Shown: positions 47,592 through 59,490 of the stretch, in pieces | Position numbering within the stretch: the stretch's first letter is position 1 | How the letters are laid out: each line of letters starts with the position of its first letter | NCBI GenBank assembly: GCA_003667245.1 | Contig: RCNN01000208.1 | Span: 1-64,000 of the forward strand | Origin: Heterostelium multicystogenum | Lineage: Eukaryota > Evosea > Eumycetozoa > Acytosteliales > Acytosteliaceae | Direction of reading: 5' to 3' | DNA length: 64,000 nt | Notes under the pieces: generated by a model | Databases searched by the model: none | What the model saw: the letters and a program-made list of their open reading frames with translations, nothing else | Told to the model about the DNA's origin: nothing | Translations under genes and position numbers: made by a program

Positions 47592-48512
47592 TTTTTAATT
47601 TTGACCACCAATAGTCGTCATACAGATCCAAACCAAATATCACTACTCTGTCCTCTCTTCTTTTTCTTTTCTCCTAATTGTAAATCTGTCTTTTTTCCTG
47701 AAAGATATGATATTGATATGACTTCTTGACTGAATGGTATTATATTGGTATTTAATGTATTTTAGCAATGTAATATAAATTGACACACCTGAATGCAATC
47801 AAATAAATTGTTAAATCTAAAAAAATTTTTGCAAATATCTATTCTTATGAAAAACCAAAAAACTTTCATTCCAACATATGTGAATTTGGAAAAATCAGAG
47901 AAATTTTTGTTTGGGGTGATGCATTGCCATGACCCCAATTACTTTAAAATTGGCTTAGGCGAGTTGGGTTGCCAAGTAGATCAACAAGAGGAACTATAAC
48001 ATTATACATAGAAGTCTTTGAGATCTACCTAGTCTACTATAGTTAAATGGTTAATTGAATATTTTAACATTTCCGAATGATGGAGAATTTTTGGTCTATT
48101 CATACAAATTGGATATTATTGTTTGGGAGTTTATCTCTCAGTCATTGGCAAAGGGTGGAATCTTATCTTTATGCAAACATGAACCAATCCAAGATGAGGT
48201 CTTCTCTATGTTTGAGAAAGGATACATACTCGGACATGGTCAATTAAATTGAAGTCAGTCAAATTTAACTTGCAAGCAACTAGTGATGATCTGGAAAAAA
48301 CAGTTTCTATTGAGCCCAAAAATAAAGTATATGAAAAAACCAGTTAATTCGATCAAAATTCTCAACCACTAATTTCGAAAATTTTTGTTTTAGTTTGTAA
48401 AAAAAACCAGATCAGTCGAAGTAGTCGTAGTAGTGGACGTTTTTATCAATGGACATCAATCTATTTAAATTGTTATTAAGAATGTAATATTGAGGAGGAT
48501 GATATTTTATCA
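47592..48512. other. Intergenic with weak frames
   Basis: Upstream of the RCC1 gene. Two short open frames (47793-47999, and 48055-48252 containing EVFSMFEKGYILGHGQ) have protein-like but unrecognised composition and could be gene debris. No RNA gene seen. Confidence 0.35.
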
Positions 48513-48537
48513 TGTACGGAATATATTATATAGAGTG

Positions 48538-50230
48538 GAATGAATAGTTATAGTTGGAGCGAACTTCTGATATCAGCTGATCAGTTGAGCAGCTATAATT
48601 ACTTCAAAGAGTTAAAGATATGTCTTGAAAGCAAGATATCATTCCGATTCATGAAAAAAGAAATATGATTAAGTGGTGCTGTGCGAAAATAGAAATATGG
48701 AGATGTTCAAGTATCTGTTGGATTTCTCTCAAAAGTATAGTGATGCCAAATCGACAAAACATATCGCCCAACATGTTTTAATAGAGTCGATTAGGTTTGG
48801 AAGATTAGAATTTGTTGTATATCTATTTGAACACTTCAAAAATGTTGATTGGTCATTCGATTTTGCCATTAAAGCAGCAATGGAACCAAAGATTGCTGAT
48901 CACAACATGGAGATAATTAAACTGCTTAAATCAAAGCTCAAAGTGGATCAAATGGAACAAACTCTTATCAGTGCAGCACATTTTGAAGACTCGATGTGAT
49001 ACAGTTTTTGGATAATTGGTTCTTCATTTTTAAAAAATATTGCTGCCAAAATGTTCAATGAGGCATTGAACTACCAGCAAACCAAAGTCGTAGACTACCT
49101 TCTATCAGAGTTCAAGTCTGAGATAAACTATTCTCTTATGAAATATCATCAATTAAGGATAGATGCTATTAGCTTTGCTTCTTTCCGATATTCCAATGGC
49201 TTCTTGAAATGAGGCCATTACTTCCATCTATATACAGGCTTGCAGAAATGGAAATATTTTATTTCTGAAATGGTCTCGATCAAATCACTCGAAGCCTTTC
49301 GATATTGTTCATCTGAAAATAGCAGCTCAAAGCGGTCAACTGGAAACAGTCAAAATGTTGATTGAGAATGACTTTAATCTGAATGACTTTGCTGAATGTT
49401 ATCTAGAAGACGCAGCAGCCAATGGATACCTTGAAACAGTGATATGGTTGCATCGAAGTGGTGGTCGATGGAGTCGAAGTGATTATCGACAGAGTGCTTT
49501 CAAAATGGCAGCAATGAATGGAAAAAAGAGAAGTCGTGGACTGGTTGTACAAAAATAGAAAAGAAGATTTCAATGATCTTGATGTAATAGTCGATAACTG
49601 GCATTAGAAGGTAAAACTTGACATGCTTCTTTGGTTTGAGCAAAACATAGATCTAAGATTTAGTGACAACATCCTATACTCTGTTATTGAGTCCCACCAA
49701 CTGAACATTGTTCAATATCTTCATGAAAGGAATGGCATCAACAACCAATATGGATTCAGTGCCAAACAATGGATGAAGCAGCTAGGCATGGTGCTCTCAA
49801 TATTGTGAAATGGCTTAACAAGAATAGAACTGAAGGTTGTACGGTCAAAGCATTTGAGGCTGCATTGCAGAAGCTGATGCTGACATGTTGGAATGGTTGG
49901 ATGCAAATAGAACAGAGTGTCAAGGCTATCCGCTCTTACAAGATCACGATAAAAATGAAATGGATTATTTTTCTGCATTTGCTTTGTACAACAATTATCG
50001 AGCTTTAGAGTTTCTACTAAACAAAGTACCGTTCAACTGGAGCAGTTGACTGAAAGGAAATCTCAATTGTTTGGTGGTAAAATCCTTGATAAATGTCGGC
50101 ATGCAAAAAAAATTGTTAAACACCTTTATATCTATGAAAAGAAAGCAATTGACCAAAAAACCAACCAAGAGAAAGGTTGACTTTAATGAAAAAAGTAATA
50201 CCTCAAAGTCGAGCCGACAAAAAACAATCA
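48538..50230 (+). pseudogene. Decayed ankyrin-like gene
   Basis: Starts near 48538 (MNSYSWSELLISADQLSSYN) and continues in alternating frames through MEMFKYLLDFSQKYSDAKST, GRLEFVVYLFEHFKNVDWSF, HNMEIIKLLKSKLKV, ANGYLETVIWLHRSGGRWS and SHQLNIVQYLHERNG, to a Lys-rich end near 50230. Unit spacing is that of the dictyostelid ankyrin-like family, as in the gene at 33069-35331. At least eight stops or shifts occur in 1.7 kb. This is far denser than in the conserved genes, so real decay is the better reading. Confidence 0.6.
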
Positions 50231-50231
50231 A

Positions 50232-51007
50232 ATAAACACCATCATGATGACTTTCTTATAATTTAACTTTAACATGAATGTTCTTGTTCCTTTCATGATT
50301 TATCATCACACATCATCAATCAATCAACATTCAATCTTCATTAGTCTAGCTTTTATAAACTATAGTTCAATTAAAGTGGAAGATTCGAGATGTTTATCCA
50401 CCGTCTATGTTAGGCTATCCACTAAACCCTGCAAGCAAGTAAGTCTCGATCTTGATTAGGTTGATGAATGCAACCATGACAGATTGTTAGGCCTAACTTG
50501 ATTGAGTGTTTTCAAGACACTTTGACAAGTAAATTCTTATACAGAAATATATATATATAGATGTCTTTAAGGAAGGATCATGATGAAATTAATATGTGAG
50601 ATGATATAAAATGAACCAATCAATAATAAAAGATATGACAAACAAGAGAAAATACCTAACTCAATGTTGTCGAATCAACTTATCAAGAATGATTTTAACT
50701 TTCGTCCTATTCCATCATTTTCAAGAAGCATTTCACCAAAATTTAATTAATTTTAATTTTTGGAGAAATGTAATGTGGTTGATATGATTTTCAAAATTTC
50801 ATCAGATAATATCCTAAACTGTTTTTACTGATTTTTATGAAAAACGAGTGAATGCACCATATCAATCTTTAAGTTCTGAGCTAGCTTTGCTACTCAAACT
50901 TAACTTTGAAGCCATCTAAATAACTATCTATGTAAATTTGTTTTTTATCCTTTTTAAATATTTATTTATATTATATATATATATATACAGATAGAGATAC
51001 AGATAGA
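50232..51007. other. AT-rich intergenic
   Basis: Contains TA-repeat tracts near 50546-50561 and 50970-50987. Nothing supportable as a gene. Confidence 0.4.
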
Positions 51008-52067
51008 ATGAATAGGTATTATTTGTTTATATTATGTATATTTAGTTGCATACTTTACTGTTGTAGTCAAGTTGCCGAAGCATCAGCTCCACCTACACAT
51101 CTCTATGCTTTTGCTGGACAGCTAGCTGATCAATTCATATCTGTGACTTGTCCAGTGGAAACTACACACTTCAAAATGCTTATAATCCATATTATATATT
51201 TGTGTTGCTCAAACAACCAGCACTGATGTAAGTTAGACTCCAGCCAAACACTGACCAACCAACCAATCAACAATGAAATAATGAAACTTATACTTATATC
51301 TACCAACAATCTAGATGCTGATATTATCTTCTGACTTTCAATTAAAAGATGATGCACTCATCAGATATAACTATGCAAACAATAGCTTTACATCGATTGG
51401 TCTTATAAAATCAGAAATCTTTGCCAACATTATCAATCAACCACTCGGTTTCGACGAGTCCACAATGCGTGTTATGGCATGCGGTCAAACCAAAGACTCG
51501 AACAACGTCACTATTTTTGTGTGGGACTTTTTAAACAACACCGGAACTTCATACCCACTGCCACACAGACTCGTCTATCCATTCCCAGTCGGTGGAGTCG
51601 ACACTCTGAATGAAACATACTATGTGCTCTACGGACACAGCGAAGGAATGATGCTGACTGTCTTCCTTTATCGTCAGCCGTTACAACCCATCGGAGGAAC
51701 CTTCCTCTTCCCGGGCTTGCGACTGATGACACCAGGTGTGATTGTCCACGACGGACAAGTATACTTTATCGACACGACATTCTACTACTACGATTTCTAT
51801 TTTGTCAACATCGAGGATGCGACGGCAAAGCATATGATTCGTATCAACAACAGTTTCGACAAAATGACCAATGTATTCCCATACGCATCTTCCAACGAAT
51901 ATGTCGTGTTGGTGACATCAACCATCAACAACTCCATCACCTACACCATCCTAAACCTGATTACATTGGAGATAACCAACGTAACCACTAACCCAAACAA
52001 TGAAAAAGCACTCCAATTACGTTGGTGTATTTTGATTTCATTATTATTGCCAATAAATATCTATTAA
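51008..52067 (+). CDS. Secreted or anchored beta-rich protein, two exons
   Basis: Product not recognised. Exon 1 begins at 51008 with a signal peptide (MNRYYLFILCIFSCILYCCS), then PPTHLYAFAGQLADQ and, one base out of frame, TLQNAYNPYYIFVLLKQP. A GTAAGT intron separates it from a 250-codon open stretch from 51315, with strand-turn segments (LIRYNYANNSFTSIGLI, LNETYYVLYGHSEGM, HDGQVYFIDTTFYYYDF) like a small propeller. Several N-glycosylation sites (NNSF, NETY, NNSI) fit secretion. A hydrophobic end (WCILISLLLPINIY) may be an anchor or an out-of-frame artefact. The exon join is off by one base. Confidence 0.6.
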
Positions 52068-52385
52068 AGGTTGTATATAATTAGATAAAATAATATCAAC
52101 CATCTCTGACCTATTTAGACACTCCAAGTTTCCAAACTCATATTAATTAATGTGTGTATTTTTAAAATTAAAACCATCATCACGAATTGTGATTTTTTTG
52201 TTTTTCCAAAGTAGGAAGGGTGGACCTTCTAAGAAGCATTGGGTTATCTTCTAAGAACATCAAAACTATTTGATCATTATTCATTTCCAATCATTTAAAT
52301 ACTCAAGTCCCAAAGGTAAAATCAATCAAATAAATAAATCAAAATAATAATAATATATAATTATCTTTATTAATACAATTAAAAT
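52068..52385. other. AT-rich intergenic before SDR gene
   Basis: No gene recognised. The last 80 bases are almost pure A/T, as usual before dictyostelid starts. Confidence 0.4.
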
Positions 52386-53319
52386 ATGTTGTCAAATAAT
52401 AGTAGTTCAAATCTTGAAATTAAATCCACTGATAAAGTATGGTATATTACTGGTGCCTCTAAAGGACTTGGATTGGTGTTTGTCAAAAAAATTGCTTTCC
52501 TATGGATTCAAGGTGGTTGCTACTTCGAGAAATAAAGAACAATTGATAATGCAGTTGGACCTCAGTTGGCCAAAGATGACCAGTTCCTACCACTTACCGT
52601 TGAGTTGGACAAAGAGTCAAGCGTTAAAGGAATCTTTAAAGGATGCTGTTTCAAAGTTTGGCAGAATCGATGTAGTCATTAATAATGCTGGATTTGGAAT
52701 CTCCGGAGCCCTAGAAGAGAACTCTGATGCCGAGGTTCGAAAGAACTTTGATATCAACGTATTTGCCGTTTACAATGTACTCAGAAATGTTACTCCAATC
52801 CTTCGATCTCAGGGATCTGGACATGTTTTCAACATCTCCTCTGTTGTATCGCTTATACCCTTCCAAGGTCATAGCACCTACACTGCCACCAAGTTTGCAA
52901 TCGATGGTTTAACAGCAGCATATGCTCAGGAGGTCAAGCCCTTTGGTATTACGGCCATGACAATCAATCCAGGTTTCTTCAAGTCTGACTTCCAAACAAA
53001 TGAACTTTTCCATTCCAACAACAAGATAGATGCATACAAAAAGCTACATGACCAAATGGAAGCAATCTCCAAAAATACAGAAATCACATCAAGAGGCGAC
53101 CCATCCAAGCTCATAGATTTCATTATTCGTGTCTTCCAGACACCACAATGCGACACTGACCATGTTTTCGTTGGAGGTGGAGTATATCCTTTGATTCATT
53201 CCAAATTGGATAAATATAAAAAAGATTTAGAACAATGGGAGCCCTACGCCACCCAAACCGACTTTGATCATTTTCAAAGACCCAACCAAATAATTTCTTA
53301 TTTCCCAATTAATAAATAA
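52386..53319 (+). CDS. Short-chain dehydrogenase/reductase
   Basis: Classical SDR, an NAD(P)H-dependent oxidoreductase. The start at 52386 gives VWYITGASKGLGL (TGxxxGxG cofactor loop). After two frame changes (about 52490-52560) the rest is open: DVVINNAGFGISGALEE (NNAG), VFNISSVVSLIPFQG (catalytic Ser), STYTATKFAIDGLTAAYAQE (YxxxK), and TAMTINPGFFKSDF (the PG motif after strand 6). Expected length is about 310 residues. The substrate cannot be told; closest in style are bacterial and dictyostelid oxidoreductases that act on small carbonyls. The frameshifts lie near runs (A6 near 52487) and may be errors. Confidence 0.82.
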
Positions 53320-53361
53320 TATGTTTGTTATAGTATTCTAGAGTTTATTTTATTAACTTTT

Positions 53362-53827
53362 TTAATATTGGAGAGCACGAATGTAAAGGTTTGGTGATCT
53401 CATTCCACGATCAATGTAACCAAAGACGAATTCTTTACCAGTGGCAATTCCTTGTCCGTATGATGGAAGTGAGAAGAATCCATTGTGGTACTCGATGTTC
53501 CAGACTGAGTTTTGATCACGTGGGTCCAAGGTGCAATCGGTTTGTATGGCAATGTTCTTCAAGGTTCTTGGTCCGTAGTTGAAGACATGGACACGATACA
53601 AAGTGAAAGCTTGTCCATTCTCAACCCAACTACGCTCGATGGTTTGAACAACTGCAACTTCATCACATTGATCCAAAAGAACACAGTGGCTGACACCACC
53701 CTCACAGATACAGACTTGACCAACACCACACTTACTGGAATCACATACACCTACAACGAAACTTGAGTTGACTGCAGACAAACATGTTACGGGCAACCAA
53801 CAAAACAGCAAAGAGAGCAACCTTCAT
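53362..53827 (-). CDS. Small secreted Cys-rich CBM49-like carbohydrate-binding protein
   Basis: Starts at 53827 with signal-peptide MKVALFAVLLVA, then a one-base shift to VTCLSAVNSSFVVGVCDSS. A Cys cluster (CGVGQVCICEGGVSHC) precedes a beta-sandwich with WVENGQAFTLYRVHVFNYG, LKNIAIQTDCTL, VWNIEYHNGFFSLPSYGQ and FGYI. This pattern matches the CBM49-type domains of dictyostelid cellulose-associated and sheath proteins. About 155 residues. It likely binds extracellular cellulose in slime sheath, stalk or spore coat. The family is inferred from pattern memory. Confidence 0.68.
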
Positions 53828-54769
53828 TTTATAAATCTTAAGTTTAGTTTTATATTATTAACTTCTATTGAATAAGATTTGTTATATTTACAAAGAAACA
53901 AATTCAATCCTTTAAATAGTTAGTCTAACAAATGTTAAAACTTAAACCCTAAAGATCTATAAATGAAGCTCATCATTATTACAAGTTTACAAGTTACTTA
54001 TATTTAAATCTATAATTATGTATACATAGACAATTATAATGGTTGTGTTATGATGTATACTAATAATAATAATAATAATTACTACACAAATTTAAATTGT
54101 TCACCCCCATTATTAAAAGTAAAGTAATAATTCATAAAACATAATAATCATAATTTTTATTAATTCCAACTCCTAATTTCAATCCTATATTGGACATGGA
54201 TCAAGTATGGTATATAAATAATTTAATAATATAATCAATATATTATTCATGTGAAATTATCATAATGAATATATATATATATATATTTTTAGAGAGTTAT
54301 ATTTAAGAATACCAATCATTTCATTTTTATCTCTTGGTCCAACCTATAGAAAATTGAAATATATGTTCTATTAAGTTAAAGTAGAATTTATTGAATTTAT
54401 TAGTAATATATTTACACAACGATCAATTAATAGAAGATTTGAGAGAATCTGTATTATATTTATTTTGGTACCTCTTAACTTGTTGGATCCATAGATATGA
54501 GAGGTTTTGGAAGGGTGACTTTCACTTAAGATCTATAAGTAGTGTTAGGTCTTTCCATGGAGCAAGCATGCATGCATTTATACATACTTATTACTCTGAT
54601 TAATACTGTTGGTGGAAGTGAGTTGAGTATCAACTTGATAAAATAAGAAAAAAAGCAATAAAAAACACCGATTTATTTAATTTTACAAGTTGTTCAACCT
54701 GGTGTGTGGTCTAGTTGGTCAATTGAGCTTGAGAACGTGTGTGACGCTATTTACAATTATTATTATTAT
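53828..54769. other. AT-rich intergenic
   Basis: Includes (AAT)n at about 54061-54078 and a TA tract near 54271-54285. A 70-codon frame at 54391 shows no recognisable feature. Nothing else supportable. Confidence 0.4.
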
Positions 54770-56102
54770 TCAATATTTGAATTCTGGTTCTCCAATGATG
54801 CTTGGATTCATCTTGTTTTGATTTTCAATAAAGTCAAGGTATGGCTCCAATCGAGCGTAGTTGTCATTTAGGAATTGTTCATTAAGTACATATTTCTTGT
54901 AATGATTATAAAAATAAAGGATGAGTAGCCGAGAGGGCAATATTGTTTCCGTCGCGTCCGCCTAAATGTATTCCTATGAATTGATGGCCCCGTTGGACTG
55001 CGCCAAGAAAACCACCTGTGAAGCCAGCCAACACCGGACATTTGTGTAATGTTTCGGAATCGTGAGATATCGTAACATTTCCGCTATTGATTGAGATTGT
55101 TTTGTTCTGCATTGCTTTGGTGTCTCTCGACAATTGTTTGTACACTTGCTCATGTTGTTGTTTGTTTGAAAAGTCGTTCTTGTAATTTGAGTTGAACTCC
55201 TCAAGACTTACATAACCAGGGTAGCCAATTACAAAATAATTATACACTGTATCATTGTTTACTATAGGGAGAGCAAAAGTCTCGGAACTGGGCAGTATCC
55301 CACCTGCAAACTCGAGTATTTCGATACCAAGTTCATTTTCAGGGTCAGGTTTATCAGTGAAATCCAGAATCGATCTCAACTCAAAGATCGAGCCGTCTGG
55401 AGTAAGATGATCGAAATCCTCATCAATGTCAATCTCTGCGCCAATGGTCGTATCATTGAGGAAACTAATGAAGATTTTGTTCAGTGTCAAGCCAGCTCTC
55501 TCACGTACCAAAAACGCCAGAGGTAACCACTTGGGTTCTACTTATTCGAACACCACTTCCAGTATAGTAGCGGAATTTATTACTACTGTCCAAATATCTG
55601 TTATAATTTAAGTATTATTAGATCTATTTCGAAAGATCACGTAGTATTTTGTGTATTAGCAGATGCAGCAAACATACCTAACGAATATTCTTCCAACGGT
55701 TGTAGCAGATTTCTCAATATAGTCGATATTTGATACTTTCTTTGTAATATCCTTGGGGAGTTTGGTTTTACTGTTAAAAATACTGATGATTCCCTCTATT
55801 TCACCGTTCATATGAAAGAAGACTTCGTTGTTGAAAGATATTGTCACTGAAAGATCGTTGTGTCCTACACATATGAAATCTTTGGACATATCACATTTTT
55901 TGATTAGATCATTGCTGCTTTCAGGTATTTTAATAGGAACTTGAGCAGATGCCGCGGAGGAGCTAGGTTCCGTAGACATTGGTTCTGCTACTATAGTAGT
56001 AGATGACTCTCCTTTAGTATTCTGCTCATTAGCATGCTCATTTACTTTTTCAGCAGCAGGTTTACCTGAACCAAAAAAATAAGAAGATATTAACTTGAAC
56101 AT
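54770..56102 (-). CDS. Trypsin-fold protein lacking the catalytic triad (pseudoprotease)
   Basis: Paralogue of the two genes downstream. Exon 1 (56102-55678) encodes an N-terminal domain ending in TVGRIFV, and the 80-bp intron sits at the same phase-2 position as in the paralogues. Exon 2 (55597-54770) reads YYTGSGVRISRTQVVTSGV, ENELGIEILEF, YFVIGYPGYVSLEEF, CPVLAGFTGGFLG, FIGIHLGGRDG and SATHPLF. Against the paralogues, TAAH is TSGV (His lost), YDIxVLKF is LGIEILEF (Asp to Gly) and GxSGG is GFTGG (Ser to Thr, codon ACA). Two one-base shifts occur (T runs near 55520 and 54917), but none can restore the triad. It is transcribed away from the other two. Perhaps a regulator or decoy. Confidence 0.75.
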
Positions 56103-56392
56103 AACTAAATGATTAGAAGAGCTATTGAGTGATTAGTTAACAGAACTTTAATTATTCATCCAATCGATTAAATAAAAATACAATTAGTGTGATTGATCAA
56201 TCACAAAACAACTACAACAATCAATTTTTTAATAATTAGACCACAACTTAAATATTAAAGTTCTAATCAAAAAATTTGTAAAATTAAAATGAGTTGAAAT
56301 CAAATATTTGCTATGTGCACAATCTATTTTTTACACAGTGATCAAGTGAAGTTGTTTATTTTCCAATTACCAACATTCAATCAAAAGTAAAA

Positions 56393-57740
56393 ATGGAATT
56401 GAATAATATAATAAATAGTATTAGAGGGTCTGGTGAGGCTAATATATTGGATGAGAGTGGAGAAGAAAGGATCCATCACTCAAGTTGTGGTGAGATGAAG
56501 GGTGACCTTGTGACCCTCAGTTCGAAATCAAAGATCATAGGAAAGTTTCTACCAGAAGAACAAATCAAATATAAAGAAATCTATGAAGATACATCTAAAG
56601 CTGTTGGTAGAATATTTATAAAGTAACTATGTTACTGCTCTACAATAAAAAACAAACTTCTAACATCACTTCTTGCCATTTACAAAGGTTTACAAATGAC
56701 GAAATGTATACAGGCACTGGTTACTGTGTGAAGGAAGATACCGTATTCACTGCTGCACATTTATTCAAGTGTCCGAGTAATGATTCTTCGTGTATTAAGA
56801 AGATCTTTATATATTTTGGTTGTGATTCATCGAATACGGAGATAGATTTTGACACAGAATCTAATGATTTCCACGAGTTGAAGTTGTGTGAGAGATCATT
56901 TGAATCGGATATTTCTCAAGGAAACTACATAAATCATTTCTCTAACGGTCATATGTCGGTTGTTAGATCGGGCGAAATTTATGGGTGGCCGACACCATAC
57001 GATATTGCAGTATTGAAATTCGTCAAAAAAAGAACTGAAAAACAGCATTACCTTTTGCCAATGATTCCTATCATCAGTATATCAAACGTTGAGGTTTCTT
57101 CTAGTCCAATAAGCAACAACAACAACAACACAGCTGAAACACCTAATAACCAAGAGCGACCCCACTTTATCATTGGATTTCCCGGGATACTAGAAGAAAA
57201 TAAATATACCAATGAATATGCCCAAGATCTCAATAGTACTTTTAACGACCCGACTCAAGCTCAAGAGGCCTCAAAAAATAGTTATGACAAATATAAACAA
57301 CAATGTCAAAACTTTGAAAAAAAAGACAGTGTCCATCGGGTTATTAGAAGTGATGAATAACGATATAATAATCAATAATTGTCCGACTACCGGAGGCTTT
57401 TCTGGTGGCATATTGGGAGATGGTCGTTACCCAGGTAAAATCATTGGGATGCACCTTGGAGGTACAAAAGAATTATCAAATATTTCAATTTCAGTGACAC
57501 ACCCTCTATTTTGGCATGCATACGACAGACATGTACTTGATAAAGATTTCGAGATGGAAAAACAGTTCTTTGCAACCATATTTAAAACTACTCCGCAAGA
57601 AATATGCCACTACTACTACAGACAGCTCAACACCGTCCTCTCCATCAAGTACAAATGCACCTTCAGTTTTAACACCAGCAAAGCCAACTCCAAAAAAGAG
57701 AAGAAGAACTTGTGCTAGCTGGTTGACCAGCATATTTAAA
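56393..57740 (+). CDS. Trypsin-like serine protease paralogue 2
   Basis: PA-clan protease domain with a short N-terminal extension. Exon 1 is 56393-56622, ending KAVGRIFIK. Exon 2 from 56688 reads YTGTGYCVKEDTVFTAAHLF (catalytic His), then YDIAVLKFVKK (Asp), FIIGFPGILEE and CPTTGGFSGGILG (Ser in GFSGG), KIIGMHLGGTKE and VTHPLFWHAYDRHVL. No signal peptide, so cytosolic or nuclear action is likely. An A8 run near 57318 carries one base too many, breaking the frame before TVSIGLLEV. The Lys/Ser-rich C-terminus has two possible frames, ending at 57718 or 57740. An Asn-rich insert lies between Asp and Ser. The family has no characterised function that I know. Confidence 0.77.
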
Positions 57741-57743
57741 TAA

Positions 57744-58139
57744 GATTAATTAATTTATGTAAAATTATTAATAAAACTTGTACATAGTTTCATTTGTTTT
57801 CTGATTATTAATAATCCAACACAAATGATGTGAATCGAGTTTTAATTAATTTTGAGCCTCGATTTAACATCACACCACCTTATTTTTGGAGCATTTTGAT
57901 TGACAATTGTAAATTGATTGATTTATTGGGGGTGATGTAGGTCAACACAATTTCGAACCAACAACATAAATAAAAAAAACAAAATCAAAATAATTTCCTC
58001 TTCCCTACTTTTTTCAAACTTGAAGCAATAAGTTGTCTTTGATCAGGCATTTGATACTTGAGCTCTTCAAACATCATAATAATCTCTTGTAATTGTAATA
58101 ATTGATAATAGTAGGAATATTATTTGTAGTCTATCAAAG
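57744..58139. other. Intergenic between protease paralogues
   Basis: AT-rich. A partly palindromic segment at about 57836-57870 (ATCGAG...CTCGAT with AATTAATT between) is seen. No gene. Confidence 0.4.
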
Positions 58140-59386
58140 ATGGAACCTTCAATTATTTGTAGATTATGTGATGAGGATAGCATGGAAAGAGTGTTCCTAA
58201 AAAGATCGAACTCTGACTCAATCATGGTAATCAGCAAAGATGAAAAGATTATAATGAAAGGAAGAAATGATTGTCATAAAAAACACTATTTGAACACTTC
58301 AAAAGCTGTTGGAAGAATATTCGTAAGGTAGCATCGTTGTTATTTTATTATAAAAAATGATATATACTTATCAATCTTGAATCAAATAGATATAAAGTAC
58401 TCGATCCATTATCAAAGGATAAATGGGAATGGTTTTCAGGAACAGGCTTTCGTGTATCAGAAGACAGAGTTATGACTGCCGCACATACGCTCCTTCCAAT
58501 TAAATCAAAAACTGATCAATCCACTATCAGCTCCACTTATGATAAAATTTTTATATCATTTGGAACTGATCGCTCCACAGATTGTGAATTTGACCTCGAT
58601 GAAATTGAGGAGAATGATGAAGCATATGAGCTGGAAACCTGTGGAAGAGAGTTTGAAGATGATTTTAACCATTTAAATCACTCAGATCATTTCGGGGAGA
58701 ATATGATGTTAATCACAGGTATCAACTCAAAATGCTATGGCTGGGGAAAGATGTACGATATTGAGGTTCTCAAATTCAAAGATAGCAGACCAGAAAATCA
58801 AGATTATCTTCTTCCAAAGATCCCAACGGATATTGATAGACTTTCTCGTAATGAAACCTTGCCTGAGGCAAATAACATTTCCTCTAGCCCGGAGAACACC
58901 AATATCTTAACCTCTAGTACATACAACCTAGCTTCTCAAACCCCAGATAACTACTATATCATTGGATATCCAGGTCTAATTAGTTTTAACAAATTTAAAG
59001 AAGACTATAGTGCTAACGAAAAGGAGGTGAGCAAGTTATACTACAAAGTTTTAGATCAATGTAAAAATTTCCAAAAGAAAACAATCTTCACTGGAAATGT
59101 CGAAAAGGTAAGAAGAGATATCTTGACACACTTCATTCCAACACTCAGAGGTGTTTCAGGTGGTATTCTCTCTGAATCTCAATATCCAAACACTTTTATT
59201 GGGGTTCACCTTGGTGGCACTGAGGAAATTGGTAACTTTACTCTATCAGTGACACATCCATTGTTCTGGTATGTTTATAAAAAATATGTTCTCAATGATG
59301 CATTCTTGGAGAAACATAAATCTGAACTCCAATCATATATTGAATATTTCCAAGTACCAATCTCATCACTTAATATAACCGATTAA
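58140..59386 (+). CDS. Trypsin-like serine protease paralogue 3, intact
   Basis: The only fully intact member: 58140-58327 joined to 58390-59386 (intron GTAGCA...AAATAG), 394 residues. The N-terminal extension has CRLCDEDSMERVFL and ends KAVGRIFVR. The protease domain reads WFSGTGFRVSEDRVMTAAHT (His), MYDIEVLKFKD (Asp), YIIGYPGLISF, IPTLRGVSGGILSE (Ser in GVSGG), FIGVHLGGTEE and VTHPLFWYVYKKYVL. All triad residues are present. No signal peptide or membrane segment. Between Asp and Ser is an approximately 80-residue Asn/Ser/Thr-rich insert. It sits in tandem with paralogue 2 and shares its intron position. Confidence 0.82.
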
Positions 59387-59414
59387 TAAACATTGTAAAA
59401 ATTGTATAACTACC

Positions 59415-59490
59415 ATAATCCAACATTACCACCGGGCTTCAAGATACGGTTGGTTTCATCGATTTCCCATAAAGGAAGAGGAGAATATTA
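59415..59490 (-). pseudogene. SAM-dependent methyltransferase fragment
   Basis: The minus strand reads LWEIDETNRILKPGGNVGLW followed by a stop. E-x-x-R-[IV]-LKPGG is the hallmark of the class I methyltransferase post-motif. No further methyltransferase sequence was found on either side, so this is a remnant. Confidence 0.5.

Noticed and set aside
53391..53766. Plus-strand ORFs over the CBM49-like gene
   Set aside because: The minus strand has the signal peptide, Cys pattern and domain; these are shadows.
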